Shown in pieces: positions 18,825 through 27,076 of a DNA stretch of 39,268 nucleotides. The DNA is taken from assembly GCA_017619755.1 (NCBI GenBank), contig JAFZRU010000041.1, forward strand, positions 1 to 39,268. The letters run 5' to 3'. The notes under the pieces are model-generated. The model was given only the letters and a program-made list of their open reading frames with translations, was not told the origin of the DNA and searched no databases. Origin of the DNA: Prevotella sp. (lineage in GTDB: Bacteria > Bacteroidota > Bacteroidia > Bacteroidales > Bacteroidaceae). Position 1 is the stretch's first letter. Each line of letters starts with the position of its first letter. Position numbers and translations under genes: made by a program.

Positions 18825-21800
18825 ATGGACGTTTTTAGAAAATTGTTGATAGTAGTGGCTTGCCTGATGGGAGCCACGACAGTCTTGGCGCAAGAGCATT
18901 GGACCTGCGACATCAGCCGTTACGAATATGATATGACCGTTTTCTTTCATCTCTATGACAATGACCAAAGGGTGTCGGGGGATGACTATGAAGTGGCTGC
19001 TTTCTGCGGAGAGGAATGCCGGGGCGTGGCGAAGGTGCAGTCGGTGGCCTTTTTAGGGAAAGAGGAACGTTATTATTACCTGCGCGTGAGAAGCAACATC
19101 GCCTCGGGCGAGGAAATACACTTCAAAGTGTATAAGAAGTCGGCCAATATGGAGGTTGATGCCCAGGAGTCGTTCACCTTCCATGCACAAGAGGCCGTGG
19201 GGCGCCCCAGCAGCCCATTCATCATCCACATAGGTGATGATGCCGACCGCGAGGCATACGTCGTCCTCTCGCCCGACAGCACAACATTGACATTCTATTA
19301 TGATGGAAAGAAAACGTCACATGAAGGAACGACTTATGACCTGAACACAGGAAATACTTTTCCAGATTGGAATCCTGCTGCATCGTTGATACAGCACGTA
19401 GAGTTCACTCCTTCCTTCGCTGCCGCCAGACCAGTATCCACAAGTGGATGGTTCTATAAAATGGGGTCCATCACGGAGATTGGAGGATTACAATACCTCA
19501 ACACGTCGGAAGTGACCACTATGTATGCCATGTTTACCAGGTGTTCTCAGCTGACTACCCTCAATTTGAACTATTTCGACACGTCTAACGTGACCAATAT
19601 GGCTTTTATGTTTAGCGTATGTGAACAATTGACTTCCCTCGACTTGAGCCATTTTGACACGTCTAACGTGACCAATATGAGTTATATGTTCCAATCTTGC
19701 ACAAGTCTGTCAACTCTTGACCTTAGCCATTTCAACACGTCGAACGTGACCAATATGAGTTGGATGTTTTATTATTGTTATAATTTGACCTCTCTCAATT
19801 TGAGCGATTTCGACACTTCGAAAGTAAAGAATATGAGTTGGATGTTTGGTGCTTGTCAGCAATTGACCTCTCTCGACGTGAGTCATTTTGATACCTCGAG
19901 CGTGACCGATATGAGTGCAATGTTTTATTATTGCAATTATTTGCCCTCCCTTGATGTGAGCCATTTCGACACGTCAAACGTGAACAAAATGGGGAGTATG
20001 TTTCGTGGTTGCAAAAAATTGTCGTCCCTTGATGTGAGCCATTTCAATACGTCGAAAGCGGAAAGTATGTTAGGTATGTTTAGTGGTTGTCAACAATTGA
20101 CCTCCCTCGATTTGAACCATTTCGACACGTCTAAAGTGAAAGATGTGGCAGATATGTTTGGAGGTTGTACAAGATTGTCAACTCTTGACCTAAGCAACTT
20201 CATATTTAACGAGAATGTGAGAACAACAAATCTGCTTTATAACTGCTCCTCTCTTAAATATTTGATAATTTCCTCTACATCCTCATCAATAGATGAAAAC
20301 TGTTGCAAAGGTGTCGGCACTGCCTCCTCCCCCTGCACCATCATCGCTCCAGATGGCTTCAATTTCGGAGTGGATACTTCCGGCGACTTTTTCCAGTGGA
20401 AGAACGGCTACTTCAAACTTGTGAAAGGGGAGGCATACGTCATCCTCTCACCCGACAGTACTACGCTGACTTTCTATTATGATGATATGAAAGCGACACG
20501 TGAGGGAACGGCTTATGGATTGAACACCGGGTATTCTTATCCAGGATGGCGAAATGCCGCCTCATCGATTCTGCATGTGGTGTTCACCCCTTCCTTCTCA
20601 CTTGCCCAACCTGTGTCAACAGCATCATGGTTCAGTCTAATGGAATCCATCACGGAGATAGAAGGATTGCAATACCTCAACACGTCGGAAGTGACCAATA
20701 TGTATTGTATGTTCTATCATTGTTACAATCTGCAAAGCCTTGACTTAAGCCATTTCAACACAGCAAAAGCTACTGATATACATATGATGTTTGATTCTTG
20801 CAAAAGTCTGACAAGCCTCGACCTCAGTAGTTTCGACACAGGAAATGTAACAAATACCAGTCAGATGTTCTATTATTGCACCAATCTGACAAGTCTTGAT
20901 ATCAGCCATTTCAATACTTCGAATGTGACTGATATGATGAACATGTTTTCTCGTTGTAGCAATCTAACAACCATTGATCTCAGTAGTTTCGACACAAGAA
21001 AAGTTACCACGATGTCGCAGATGTTCCAATATTGCACCAGTTTGACAGATATTGACGTGAGCAATTTCGACACATCCAACGTTATTTATATGAGTTTTAT
21101 GTTCTGTGGTTGCGAGAGTTTGACAAGTCTTGACTTGAGTCATTTTAACACATCAAATGTAACAAGCATGCTTGGCATGTTTGAAGAATGCTATAACTTA
21201 ACAAGCATAGACTTGAGTCATTTCGACACTTCGAATGTGACACGTATGGATCGAATGTTTGGAAGCTGTATAAAATTGACTTCCATTGACGTAAGCCATT
21301 TCGACACCTCGAAAGTGACCCGTATGGAGGGTATGTTTTCTATTTGCCAAAGTTTGTCATCACTCGACGTGAGCAATTTCGACACCTCTAATGTTACTCA
21401 CATTTATTCGATGTTTAGGTATTGTATCAATTTGTCATCCCTTGACCTTGGCAACTTCACATTCAATACAGGAATGGATACCCAATACTTACTTTATAAT
21501 TGCACCTCGCTCAAAACCTTGACCATTCCCTCCACCTCGACGTTAATCAATGATAATGCTTGCAATAGGGTCGGCACCGCCTCCTCCCCCTGCACCATCA
21601 TCGCCCCCGAGGGCTTTGACTTTGGCGTGGATACCTCTGGCAAATACTTCATTTGGAAGAGTGGCTATTTCAATTTGGGTTCCGCCTTCCTGCTGGGCGA
21701 TGTCAACCACGACGGCGCGGTGAACATCACTGATGTGATGTCGGTGGTGAACTATATCCTTGGTCAAATGCCCGTTGTGTTCTTCATAGAGAATGCCGAT

Positions 21801-22385
21801 ATGAACGGGGATGGCAGCATCAACATCACCGATGTCATGCTCATCGTGGATGCCATCCTCCACGGTAATGCGGCTATGGTGACGGAGCATATGCGCGAAC
21901 AACTGATGGATCACTTGGCGGTGAAGCCCGATGCCAATGGCTATGTCATCTGTTTGGACAACCACGAGCCATACACCGCTCTGCAGATGGATGTGGTGTT
22001 GCCTGAAGGAATGGAGTTGACTGCAATCAAACTGGAGAACAGCCGTTCCGACAACCACAAGGCATTTCGCGAGAGGGTGGCTGGCAACCACTACCGTGTC
22101 GTCGTGTATTCCCAAGAGGGAAGTGAGATAAAGGGTTCGGAGGGTGAACTCCTGCAACTGGTGACCCAAGGCAAACGACACGGAGGTATGGCTGTCAAGG
22201 ATGTTATGCTCACCAACGCGCAATTGGTAACGGTGGTCATCCCCGAAGCATCTATAGTGACGGGCATCGGTTCACCCGCCATCGAGGATGATGACTCGCC
22301 ATCGTTCACCATACAAGGAATTCCTGCCGAAAAACACAAACGTGGCGTCGTTGTGAAGAAGGGAAGCAAGTACGCTGTGAAATAA
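18825..22385 (+). CDS. BspA-family surface protein with two DUF285 repeat blocks and a dockerin-like module
   Basis: A 1186-residue exported protein, probably adhesive. Signal peptide 1-22 (ending VLAQ). The N-terminal domain (23-140) contains EVAAFCGEECRG, matching a domain of the preceding protein. Two homologous modules follow, about 145-540 and 545-950. Each has an opening cap (VLSPDSTTLTFYYD), a run of 26-residue DUF285 units of the form DTSNVTNM..MF..C..L.SLDLSHF (about nine in the first, ten in the second), and a closing cap with GVGTASSPCTIIAP and DTSG. Then come a dockerin-like pair at 957-1010 (GDVNHDGAVNITDV and MNGDGSINITDV), a cohesin-like beta domain (ALQMDVVLPEGMELTAI, GELLQLV) and a short tail GVVVKKGSKYAVK resembling abbreviated Bacteroidales sorting tails. 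The 71-base gap upstream could allow separate control, though no good -7 box is seen. A terminator follows at 22392. Confidence 0.85.
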   Translation: MDVFRKLLIVVACLMGATTVLAQEHWTCDISRYEYDMTVFFHLYDNDQRVSGDDYEVAAFCGEECRGVAKVQSVAFLGKEERYYYLRVRSNIASGEEIHFKVYKKSANMEVDAQESFTFHAQEAVGRPSSPFIIHIGDDADREAYVVLSPDSTTLTFYYDGKKTSHEGTTYDLNTGNTFPDWNPAASLIQHVEFTPSFAAARPVSTSGWFYKMGSITEIGGLQYLNTSEVTTMYAMFTRCSQLTTLNLNYFDTSNVTNMAFMFSVCEQLTSLDLSHFDTSNVTNMSYMFQSCTSLSTLDLSHFNTSNVTNMSWMFYYCYNLTSLNLSDFDTSKVKNMSWMFGACQQLTSLDVSHFDTSSVTDMSAMFYYCNYLPSLDVSHFDTSNVNKMGSMFRGCKKLSSLDVSHFNTSKAESMLGMFSGCQQLTSLDLNHFDTSKVKDVADMFGGCTRLSTLDLSNFIFNENVRTTNLLYNCSSLKYLIISSTSSSIDENCCKGVGTASSPCTIIAPDGFNFGVDTSGDFFQWKNGYFKLVKGEAYVILSPDSTTLTFYYDDMKATREGTAYGLNTGYSYPGWRNAASSILHVVFTPSFSLAQPVSTASWFSLMESITEIEGLQYLNTSEVTNMYCMFYHCYNLQSLDLSHFNTAKATDIHMMFDSCKSLTSLDLSSFDTGNVTNTSQMFYYCTNLTSLDISHFNTSNVTDMMNMFSRCSNLTTIDLSSFDTRKVTTMSQMFQYCTSLTDIDVSNFDTSNVIYMSFMFCGCESLTSLDLSHFNTSNVTSMLGMFEECYNLTSIDLSHFDTSNVTRMDRMFGSCIKLTSIDVSHFDTSKVTRMEGMFSICQSLSSLDVSNFDTSNVTHIYSMFRYCINLSSLDLGNFTFNTGMDTQYLLYNCTSLKTLTIPSTSTLINDNACNRVGTASSPCTIIAPEGFDFGVDTSGKYFIWKSGYFNLGSAFLLGDVNHDGAVNITDVMSVVNYILGQMPVVFFIENADMNGDGSINITDVMLIVDAILHGNAAMVTEHMREQLMDHLAVKPDANGYVICLDNHEPYTALQMDVVLPEGMELTAIKLENSRSDNHKAFRERVAGNHYRVVVYSQEGSEIKGSEGELLQLVTQGKRHGGMAVKDVMLTNAQLVTVVIPEASIVTGIGSPAIEDDDSPSFTIQGIPAEKHKRGVVVKKGSKYAVK

Positions 22386-22391
22386 TTTAAA

Positions 22392-22421
22392 ATGGAGTTC
22401 ACTTGAAAAAGTGGACTCCAT
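22392..22421 (+). terminator. Intrinsic terminator ending the secreted-protein cluster
   Basis: A 13-base stem (22392-22404 with 22409-22421, one G-U pair) and a GAAA loop, followed by a T-rich run beginning near 22430. It lies 7 bases after the stop of the 18825-22385 gene. Confidence 0.85.
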
Positions 22422-22486
22422 CTTCAAAAATTTTTAATTGTTAATTCGCTAAATAATTACATTTTTGGCGATTGCCTCTTGGCGGA

Positions 22487-22638
22487 CATTCGCCCTGTCG
22501 GGCGAGTGGATGGATATGTAGGGGCAGACTTTATGTCTTCCTACCCCTACGGGCGCATCGGGATTTTGGCGATTGCCTCGTGGTGTAAGGAATTACATGA
22601 AGTAATTCCCTACGTGAATATCGGCCTGGTGGTGTTGC
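22487..22638 (+). repeat. Dispersed intergenic repeat, locus 2
   Basis: Contains the hairpin CGCCCtgtcGGGCG at 22491-22504, then a variant second module with GTAGGGG/CCCCTAC arms around a GACTTTATGTC core. The GGAATTAC/GTAATTCC hairpin follows at 22589-22609, then a decayed copy of the 'agcaatgatggcctc' module. It abuts the 3' end of aguB. Short open frames across it are not genes. Confidence 0.75.
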
Positions 22639-23523
22639 TTAGTCGCGGAATCTTTTCGTCAGGTCGTTGTAGGCATCGATACGCCGGTCGCGGAGGAAGG
22701 GCCACCACCGCCGGACTTGCTCGCTGTGGTCGAGGTCGATGCAGACTAAGGCTTCTTCCTCCTTCTCTTGGCTGGCTCGGAAGAGGATTTCACCTTGCGG
22801 GCCGGCCACGAAACTGCTGCCCCAGAACTGGATGCCCCCCGTCTGGTTGGAGGGGTCGGGCTCATGGCCTACGCGGTTGACGGTCACTACGGGAAGGCCG
22901 TTGGCTACGGCGTGTCCCCTCTGCACGGTGGTCCATGCCTCCCGTTGGCGTTGTTGCTCTTCGGGCGTGTCGCTACTCTCATACCCTATGGCGGTGGGGT
23001 AGATGAGGAGTTCGGCTCCGGCCAATGCCATCATGCGAGCCGCCTCCGGGTACCACTGATCCCAACAGACGAGTACGCCCAGTCGTCCCACGCTGGTGTC
23101 GATGGGTTGGAAGCCGATGTCTCCGGGTGTGAAATAGAATTTCTCATAATATGCCGGGTCGTCGGGGATGTGCATCTTGCGATATTTGCCGGCGATGGAA
23201 CCGTCGCGCTCCATCACCACGGCGGTGTTGTGGTATAGTCCCGGTGCCCTTCGCTCGAAGAGAGAGGTGACGATGACTATTCCCAATTGTTTGGCCAATG
23301 AACCGAAGAACTCCGTTGACGGCCCAGGGATGGGTTCCGCCAGGTCGAAATTGCGCACGTCCTCCGTCTGGCAGAAATAGAGTGAGTTGTGCAACTCCTG
23401 CAAGACGACCAATTGTGCGCCTTGCTGAGCCAAGCGGGTAACTCCCTCGCCCAGTCTTTGTATGTTGTCCTCACGTGAGGCCACGTTGTGCTGCTGAAGC
23501 AGTCCTATTTTTATTTCTTTCAT
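22639..23523 (-). CDS. aguB: N-carbamoylputrescine amidohydrolase
   Basis: Hydrolyses N-carbamoylputrescine to putrescine, CO2 and ammonia, the last step of the agmatine route to putrescine, in the cytoplasm. It is a nitrilase-superfamily protein of 294 residues, the normal length. The Glu-Lys-Cys triad is visible: E43 in LQELHNSLYF, K116 in YRKMHIPDDP and C153 in LVCWDQWYPEAA. The substrate-type signatures GYESSD and the end WPFLRDRRIDAY are typical of AguB. Its partner aguA is just upstream on the same strand, 227 bases away. That gap is filled by a repeat element that may carry its own promoter, so aguB need not be co-transcribed with aguA. Confidence 0.95.
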   Translation of the reverse strand: MKEIKIGLLQQHNVASREDNIQRLGEGVTRLAQQGAQLVVLQELHNSLYFCQTEDVRNFDLAEPIPGPSTEFFGSLAKQLGIVIVTSLFERRAPGLYHNTAVVMERDGSIAGKYRKMHIPDDPAYYEKFYFTPGDIGFQPIDTSVGRLGVLVCWDQWYPEAARMMALAGAELLIYPTAIGYESSDTPEEQQRQREAWTTVQRGHAVANGLPVVTVNRVGHEPDPSNQTGGIQFWGSSFVAGPQGEILFRASQEKEEEALVCIDLDHSEQVRRWWPFLRDRRIDAYNDLTKRFRD

Positions 23524-23559
23524 TTTTTATCGTTACTTAGGAAATATTACTAATATGTT

Positions 23560-23742
23560 GAGATGAGTATGCAAGATATATTTTAACACGAATTACCACG
23601 CGCTCGACTTTGTCGCTTCGCTCGTCGAAGAATTATCCATTAATTTATTGATTTCCAAAATTATATGACTAATTATATGGTAATTATATGTTAAAAGTTT
23701 ATACATTAGAATTAACACGAATATCTGCAAACATTTAAAGTG
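23560..23742 (-). repeat. Upstream repeat element, copy A (before aguB)
   Basis: About 185 bases that, read on the minus strand toward aguB, align with 25779-25963 read on the plus strand toward the nuclease gene. Shared landmarks in order are ACTTTAAATGTTTG, GTGTTAATTC, AACATATAATTACCAT, AATTAATGGATAATT, GCGAAGCGACAAAGTCGAG, GTGTTAAAATA and TTGCATAC. The last word lies about 50 bases before each start codon, so a shared promoter or leader is possible; the -7 match is weak. The core GCGACaaaGTCG is palindromic. Confidence 0.8.
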
Positions 23743-23750
23743 TCAGTTCA

Positions 23751-24779
23751 TTAGTGATATTGCATCGTCAGACAGTGCAGCGAGCCATGCTGAAGGATGA
23801 CCGTGGTGGCGTCGATGGGGATTGCCTCCCTTCCGGGGAAGGCACTTGCGATGGTCTGAATGGCCTGTTGGTCATTGGCTGGCTGTCCGTAGGTGGGTAC
23901 CAGCACCGCGCCGTTGAGGATGAGGAAGTTGGCGTAGGTGGCCGGAAGTCGGAAGTCATCATCGTAAATGGCATCGGGCATGGGGAGTGGCAGCAACCTG
24001 TAGGGGCTACCGTCGAGCGTCCGCAGGCTTTCCAGTTGCCTTTCGAGTGCTTTGAAGTCGTCGTAGTGCTTGTCGCCCTTGTCATCGCAACTCACGTAGA
24101 GCAGCGTGTCGTCGGGTGCGCATCTGACGATGGTGTCGATGTGGCCGTCGGTGTCATCGCCGGCGAGAATGCCGTGTTCGAGCCACACCACGCGTTGTGC
24201 GTGGAGGCGTTGCAGCAACTGCCCCTCGATGTCGGCGCGGCTCAAAGGTTGGTTGCGGTGAGGGGCCAAGAGACAGGCGGTGGTGGTGAAGACGGTGCCA
24301 TGACCGTCGCTCTCCACGGAGCCTCCCTCCAAGACGAAGTCGTTGTGGTCCTCCAAGGGGTGGGGGAGACGTCCAGCTTTTGCTAATCTGCTGTTGATGG
24401 CATTGTCGAGAGCGGCGGGAAACTTGCACCCCCATCCATTGAATTGGAAGTCGAGCAGTCGCGCACCCTCCTTCCCGTCGCGTGTGAGAAGGGTGAGCGG
24501 GCCGTGGTCGCGTGCCCACGTGTCGTTGGTGGGGCACTCGAAGAGCGTCACCCTGTCCATCGCCTCGGGGGTCAGTCGTGCGGCGAGCGTGTCGTGGGTG
24601 GCTTCAGTGTGGGGCGTGACGATGAGCAGTGGCTCGAAGCGGGTGATGGCTTGCGACAGTTGGATGAACGTCTCGGTGATTTCGTCCAAGCAGTCGGCCC
24701 AGTCGGTGCCGCCATGCGGCCAGGTGAGTTGGATGCCTATCTGTGGCTCCCATTCCGCCGGAAAATACAGGTTGTCCAT
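23751..24779 (-). CDS. aguA: Agmatine deiminase
   Basis: Converts agmatine to N-carbamoylputrescine and ammonia, feeding AguB; cytoplasmic. It is a peptidylarginine-deiminase-family (guanidino-group-modifying) enzyme of 342 residues. Signatures seen in order: LTWPHGGTDW near the N terminus, NDTWARDHGP, NGWGCKFP, FVLEGGSVESDG, AGDDTDGHIDT and, at the C terminus, GSLHCLTMQ with the catalytic cysteine C336. All expected active-site motifs are present. The start at 24779 follows a good minus-strand -7 box at 24803-24810. It is divergent from the L,D-transpeptidase gene, sharing a 144-base promoter region. Confidence 0.95.
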   Translation of the reverse strand: MDNLYFPAEWEPQIGIQLTWPHGGTDWADCLDEITETFIQLSQAITRFEPLLIVTPHTEATHDTLAARLTPEAMDRVTLFECPTNDTWARDHGPLTLLTRDGKEGARLLDFQFNGWGCKFPAALDNAINSRLAKAGRLPHPLEDHNDFVLEGGSVESDGHGTVFTTTACLLAPHRNQPLSRADIEGQLLQRLHAQRVVWLEHGILAGDDTDGHIDTIVRCAPDDTLLYVSCDDKGDKHYDDFKALERQLESLRTLDGSPYRLLPLPMPDAIYDDDFRLPATYANFLILNGAVLVPTYGQPANDQQAIQTIASAFPGREAIPIDATTVILQHGSLHCLTMQYH

Positions 24780-24802
24780 GGTCGGGGTTGTGGTTGGTGA
24801 TA

Positions 24803-24810
24803 CAAAAATA
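24803..24810 (-). promoter_or_regulatory. -7 box for aguA
   Basis: On the minus strand this reads TATTTTTG, a match to TAnnTTTG, about 24 bases before the aguA start codon. Confidence 0.6.
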
Positions 24811-24894
24811 GGAAAAACATTTCACACCACCAACTCCTTGGCTCCAAAACATCAAAAAAAACATGTTTGTCTTGCTTGTTGTGCTTTTTTTTCT

Positions 24895-24902
24895 TATTTT
24901 TG
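24895..24902 (+). promoter_or_regulatory. -7 box for the L,D-transpeptidase gene
   Basis: TATTTTTG with a TTG about 20 bases upstream (24872-24874) fits the Bacteroidetes promoter. It places the transcript start after 24902, which excludes the in-frame upstream start at 24867 and supports the ATG at 24924. Confidence 0.65.
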
Positions 24903-24923
24903 CAAACCATAAACCAGTCAAGC

Positions 24924-25733
24924 ATGACAAAGAAGATGACATACATAAAGAGCAGATGCCTTGCCCTGGCGCTTGTGGCTGTCGTGACGGCCTGCGGTGG
25001 GGGAAGTGGGAAGACGGAAGGAAATGCCTACCTCGACGAGCAAGGCAATCAGGTGGAGGCCGCTCAGGCGGTGGAGCAGGCGTTGCCCTTCTCCGGCGAG
25101 GAGGCTGCCGAGCGGTTGCATGACGAGTTTGGTGTTCAGACCATCCGCTTGGTGAAAGACGAGAGTTTCAGCCATCCCGAGTTGATGAAGCAGCAGGACA
25201 ACTGTTTCATCGTGATGTCTAAGAAGGACTATTATCTATATGTCTATGAGGCGCAGGGAGCCGACACCGTCATGCTGGCGCGGTATGACTGCTGCTTCGC
25301 CCTTCGCAAGGGCGACAAGGAGAAGGAGGGCGACATGCGCACGCCTCACTGCACGATGGACAACCCCTTTGTCATCACGGAAATCAAGGACGCTTCCACG
25401 TGGGAGCACGACTTTGGTGACGGGAGGGGGAGCATCCTTTCCTACGGTCATTATTTCCACCGTCTCGACACCCATGGCCACAAGGGCATCGGCATCCATG
25501 GCAGCACCAACAACGAGGAGAGCGTGCCGGGAAGGGCCAGCGAGGGGTGCATCCGTCTGCGTGACAGCGACATCATCGACCTCCGTGAGAACTATGCTTA
25601 CGTCGGTATGCCGGTGGTGATCAAGTCGGAGTTTACCGACGACCTGCCTTTTGAGATCCATGCCATGAAGAAGCAGGGCATCAAGAGAAAGCGGCATCTC
25701 GACCCCGCCAAAGTTATTCAACAGGAACAATGA
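24924..25733 (+). CDS. L,D-transpeptidase (YkuD-type) lipoprotein
   Basis: Probable cell-envelope L,D-transpeptidase that would cross-link peptidoglycan or attach protein to it. From the ATG at 24924 it has 269 residues. The N terminus is a lipoprotein signal with lipobox VVTAC (Cys24) followed by GGGSG. The catalytic YkuD signature is intact: GIHGS with His192, then 16 residues on SEGCIRL with Cys209. A Cys-containing strand (ARYDCCFALRKGDKEKEGD) and TPHCTMDNPF precede it. A longer frame to 24867 overlaps the promoter and would bury the signal peptide, so it is rejected. Length and motif fit the family. The N-terminal 80 residues are not recognised. Confidence 0.9.
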   Translation: MTKKMTYIKSRCLALALVAVVTACGGGSGKTEGNAYLDEQGNQVEAAQAVEQALPFSGEEAAERLHDEFGVQTIRLVKDESFSHPELMKQQDNCFIVMSKKDYYLYVYEAQGADTVMLARYDCCFALRKGDKEKEGDMRTPHCTMDNPFVITEIKDASTWEHDFGDGRGSILSYGHYFHRLDTHGHKGIGIHGSTNNEESVPGRASEGCIRLRDSDIIDLRENYAYVGMPVVIKSEFTDDLPFEIHAMKKQGIKRKRHLDPAKVIQQEQ

Positions 25734-25778
25734 ACCAACGGAACTGACGCTAAATATAATTTGCAAATGAGAACAGAA

Positions 25779-25963
25779 ACTTTAAATGTTTGTAGAAATT
25801 GGTGTTAATTCAATATGAAGATTTTCAACATATAATTACCATTTAATTAGACATATAATTTTGAAAACAAGGAATTAATGGATAATTTGTGGTAATTCTT
25901 CGACAAGCGAAGCGACAAAGTCGAGTGCGTGTTAAAATAAATTTTGCATACACGTCTCAATAT
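25779..25963 (+). repeat. Upstream repeat element, copy B (before the nuclease)
   Basis: Partner of 23560-23742 in inverted orientation, so the two copies bracket aguA and the L,D-transpeptidase gene. The match runs through an AT-rich body and the palindromic GCGACAAAGTCG core to TTGCATAC at about 25944. Together with the 45 bases before it, it fills most of the 267-base gap between the transpeptidase and nuclease genes. Confidence 0.8.
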
Positions 25964-26000
25964 AAAAGTTAAATTAGAAACAATTCCTAACTGCAAAGCC

Positions 26001-26990
26001 ATGGGAAAAACGAAAGGAAGGAGAAAGAAAAAAGGAATATGGGGAGTGCTGGGTAAAAAGCGCAACATGCAATTGTTGGCGCTGGTGCTTGTCCTCGCTC
26101 TGTTGGCGTTAGGCAGATACTACGGCATCGGCTTCGGTGGCGGCAATGACAATGGGGAAGGGGGCATGGTACCGGAATTGTTCGACCAAAGCGGGAATGT
26201 GGAAAGCCCGGGGAACTCCGTGGGAAACACGGGGAATGCCCGGAACGGACGGAGGGAGGAGAAAATGGAATATCCGGCTCCGCTCCAAAACACCAATGAA
26301 ATCTTGCTTGTCAGAGAGGGGTACACCGTTTCCTACAACAAGGAAAGAAAAATACCCAACTGGGTGGCTTGGCATCTCACTGCGGCGCACACCAAAGGAG
26401 GAAACTACAGGGATGGGATGGATTTCTATGAGGATATGGAAGTGCCTTCTCCAAGGGCCACTGCCGAGGATTATCATCGCTCCAAATACGACAGGGGGCA
26501 CATGTGTCCCTCGGGCGACAACAAATGGAGCGAAAAGGCGCAAAAGCAGACGTTCCTTTATTCCAACATGTGTCCGCAGAACCACGAACTCAACAAGGGT
26601 GACTGGAACGACTTGGAAATACAATGCCGATACTGGGCCAAGCAGATGGGTGACATCTACATCGTCACCGGTCCGGTGTTCTACAATGGGGTGAAACACA
26701 CCATTGGCAGTCACAAGGTGGCGGTGCCGGATGCTTTCTTCAAAGTGTTGCTCGACGACAACAGGAAGACTAAGGCCATCGGCTTCATCTATCCCAACAA
26801 ACCGGGTCACAAGGATATGAACGAGTATGTTGTCTCCGTCGATGAGGTGGAGCGCATCACAGGTATGGACTTCTTCTCCATGCTCGACGACCGCGTGGAG
26901 GATAATGTGGAAGCGGCCTCTTACAAGAAGATGGTGGAGGAATGGAAAGTGGAAAAAGCTGTGGATTATTTTAACGAAAGGAACAACTGA
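26001..26990 (+). CDS. DNA/RNA non-specific endonuclease (NucA/NUC1 family), membrane-anchored or exported
   Basis: Predicted Mg2+-dependent sugar-nonspecific nuclease. The beta-beta-alpha-metal active site is visible as YDRGHMCPSGD with His167, followed by SNMCPQNHELNKGDWNDLE supplying the metal-binding Asn. VTGPVFYNG and VPDAFFKVLLD are also family-typical. From the ATG at 26001 it has 329 residues. Residues 1-17 are strongly basic (MGKTKGRRKKKG), then one hydrophobic helix at about 30-45, then a Gly/Asn-rich linker (50-90). The enzyme domain would thus face the periplasm or the outside. The frame extends to 25944, but that runs into the repeat element, so the Met at 26001 is preferred. Possible roles are nutrient DNA breakdown or competition. 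Confidence 0.92.
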   Translation: MGKTKGRRKKKGIWGVLGKKRNMQLLALVLVLALLALGRYYGIGFGGGNDNGEGGMVPELFDQSGNVESPGNSVGNTGNARNGRREEKMEYPAPLQNTNEILLVREGYTVSYNKERKIPNWVAWHLTAAHTKGGNYRDGMDFYEDMEVPSPRATAEDYHRSKYDRGHMCPSGDNKWSEKAQKQTFLYSNMCPQNHELNKGDWNDLEIQCRYWAKQMGDIYIVTGPVFYNGVKHTIGSHKVAVPDAFFKVLLDDNRKTKAIGFIYPNKPGHKDMNEYVVSVDEVERITGMDFFSMLDDRVEDNVEAASYKKMVEEWKVEKAVDYFNERNN

Positions 26991-27004
26991 TTTTCTGAAA
27001 GAGG

Positions 27005-27037
27005 ACAACCGATTTTGCTGATTTTACTGAAAAGAGC
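27005..27037 (+). repeat. 33-bp direct repeat, left copy
   Basis: Matches 28909-28940 with three substitutions and one gap; a shorter third version overlaps the nuclease stop at 26983-27004. The two copies bracket the 27077-28916 genes. Confidence 0.6.
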
Positions 27038-27076
27038 TGTATTCCCATTTTGGTTTATAATGAATAAGAGGTGACT

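Noticed and set aside
23560-25963. Inverted repeats as ends of a composite transposon
   Set aside because: No transposase lies between them, the enclosed genes look like ordinary chromosomal genes, and each copy is placed as an upstream element of a gene.
26109-27008. Minus-strand ORF of 299 codons opposite the nuclease
   Set aside because: The DRGH nuclease on the plus strand explains the coding signal; the antisense translation has no recognisable domain.
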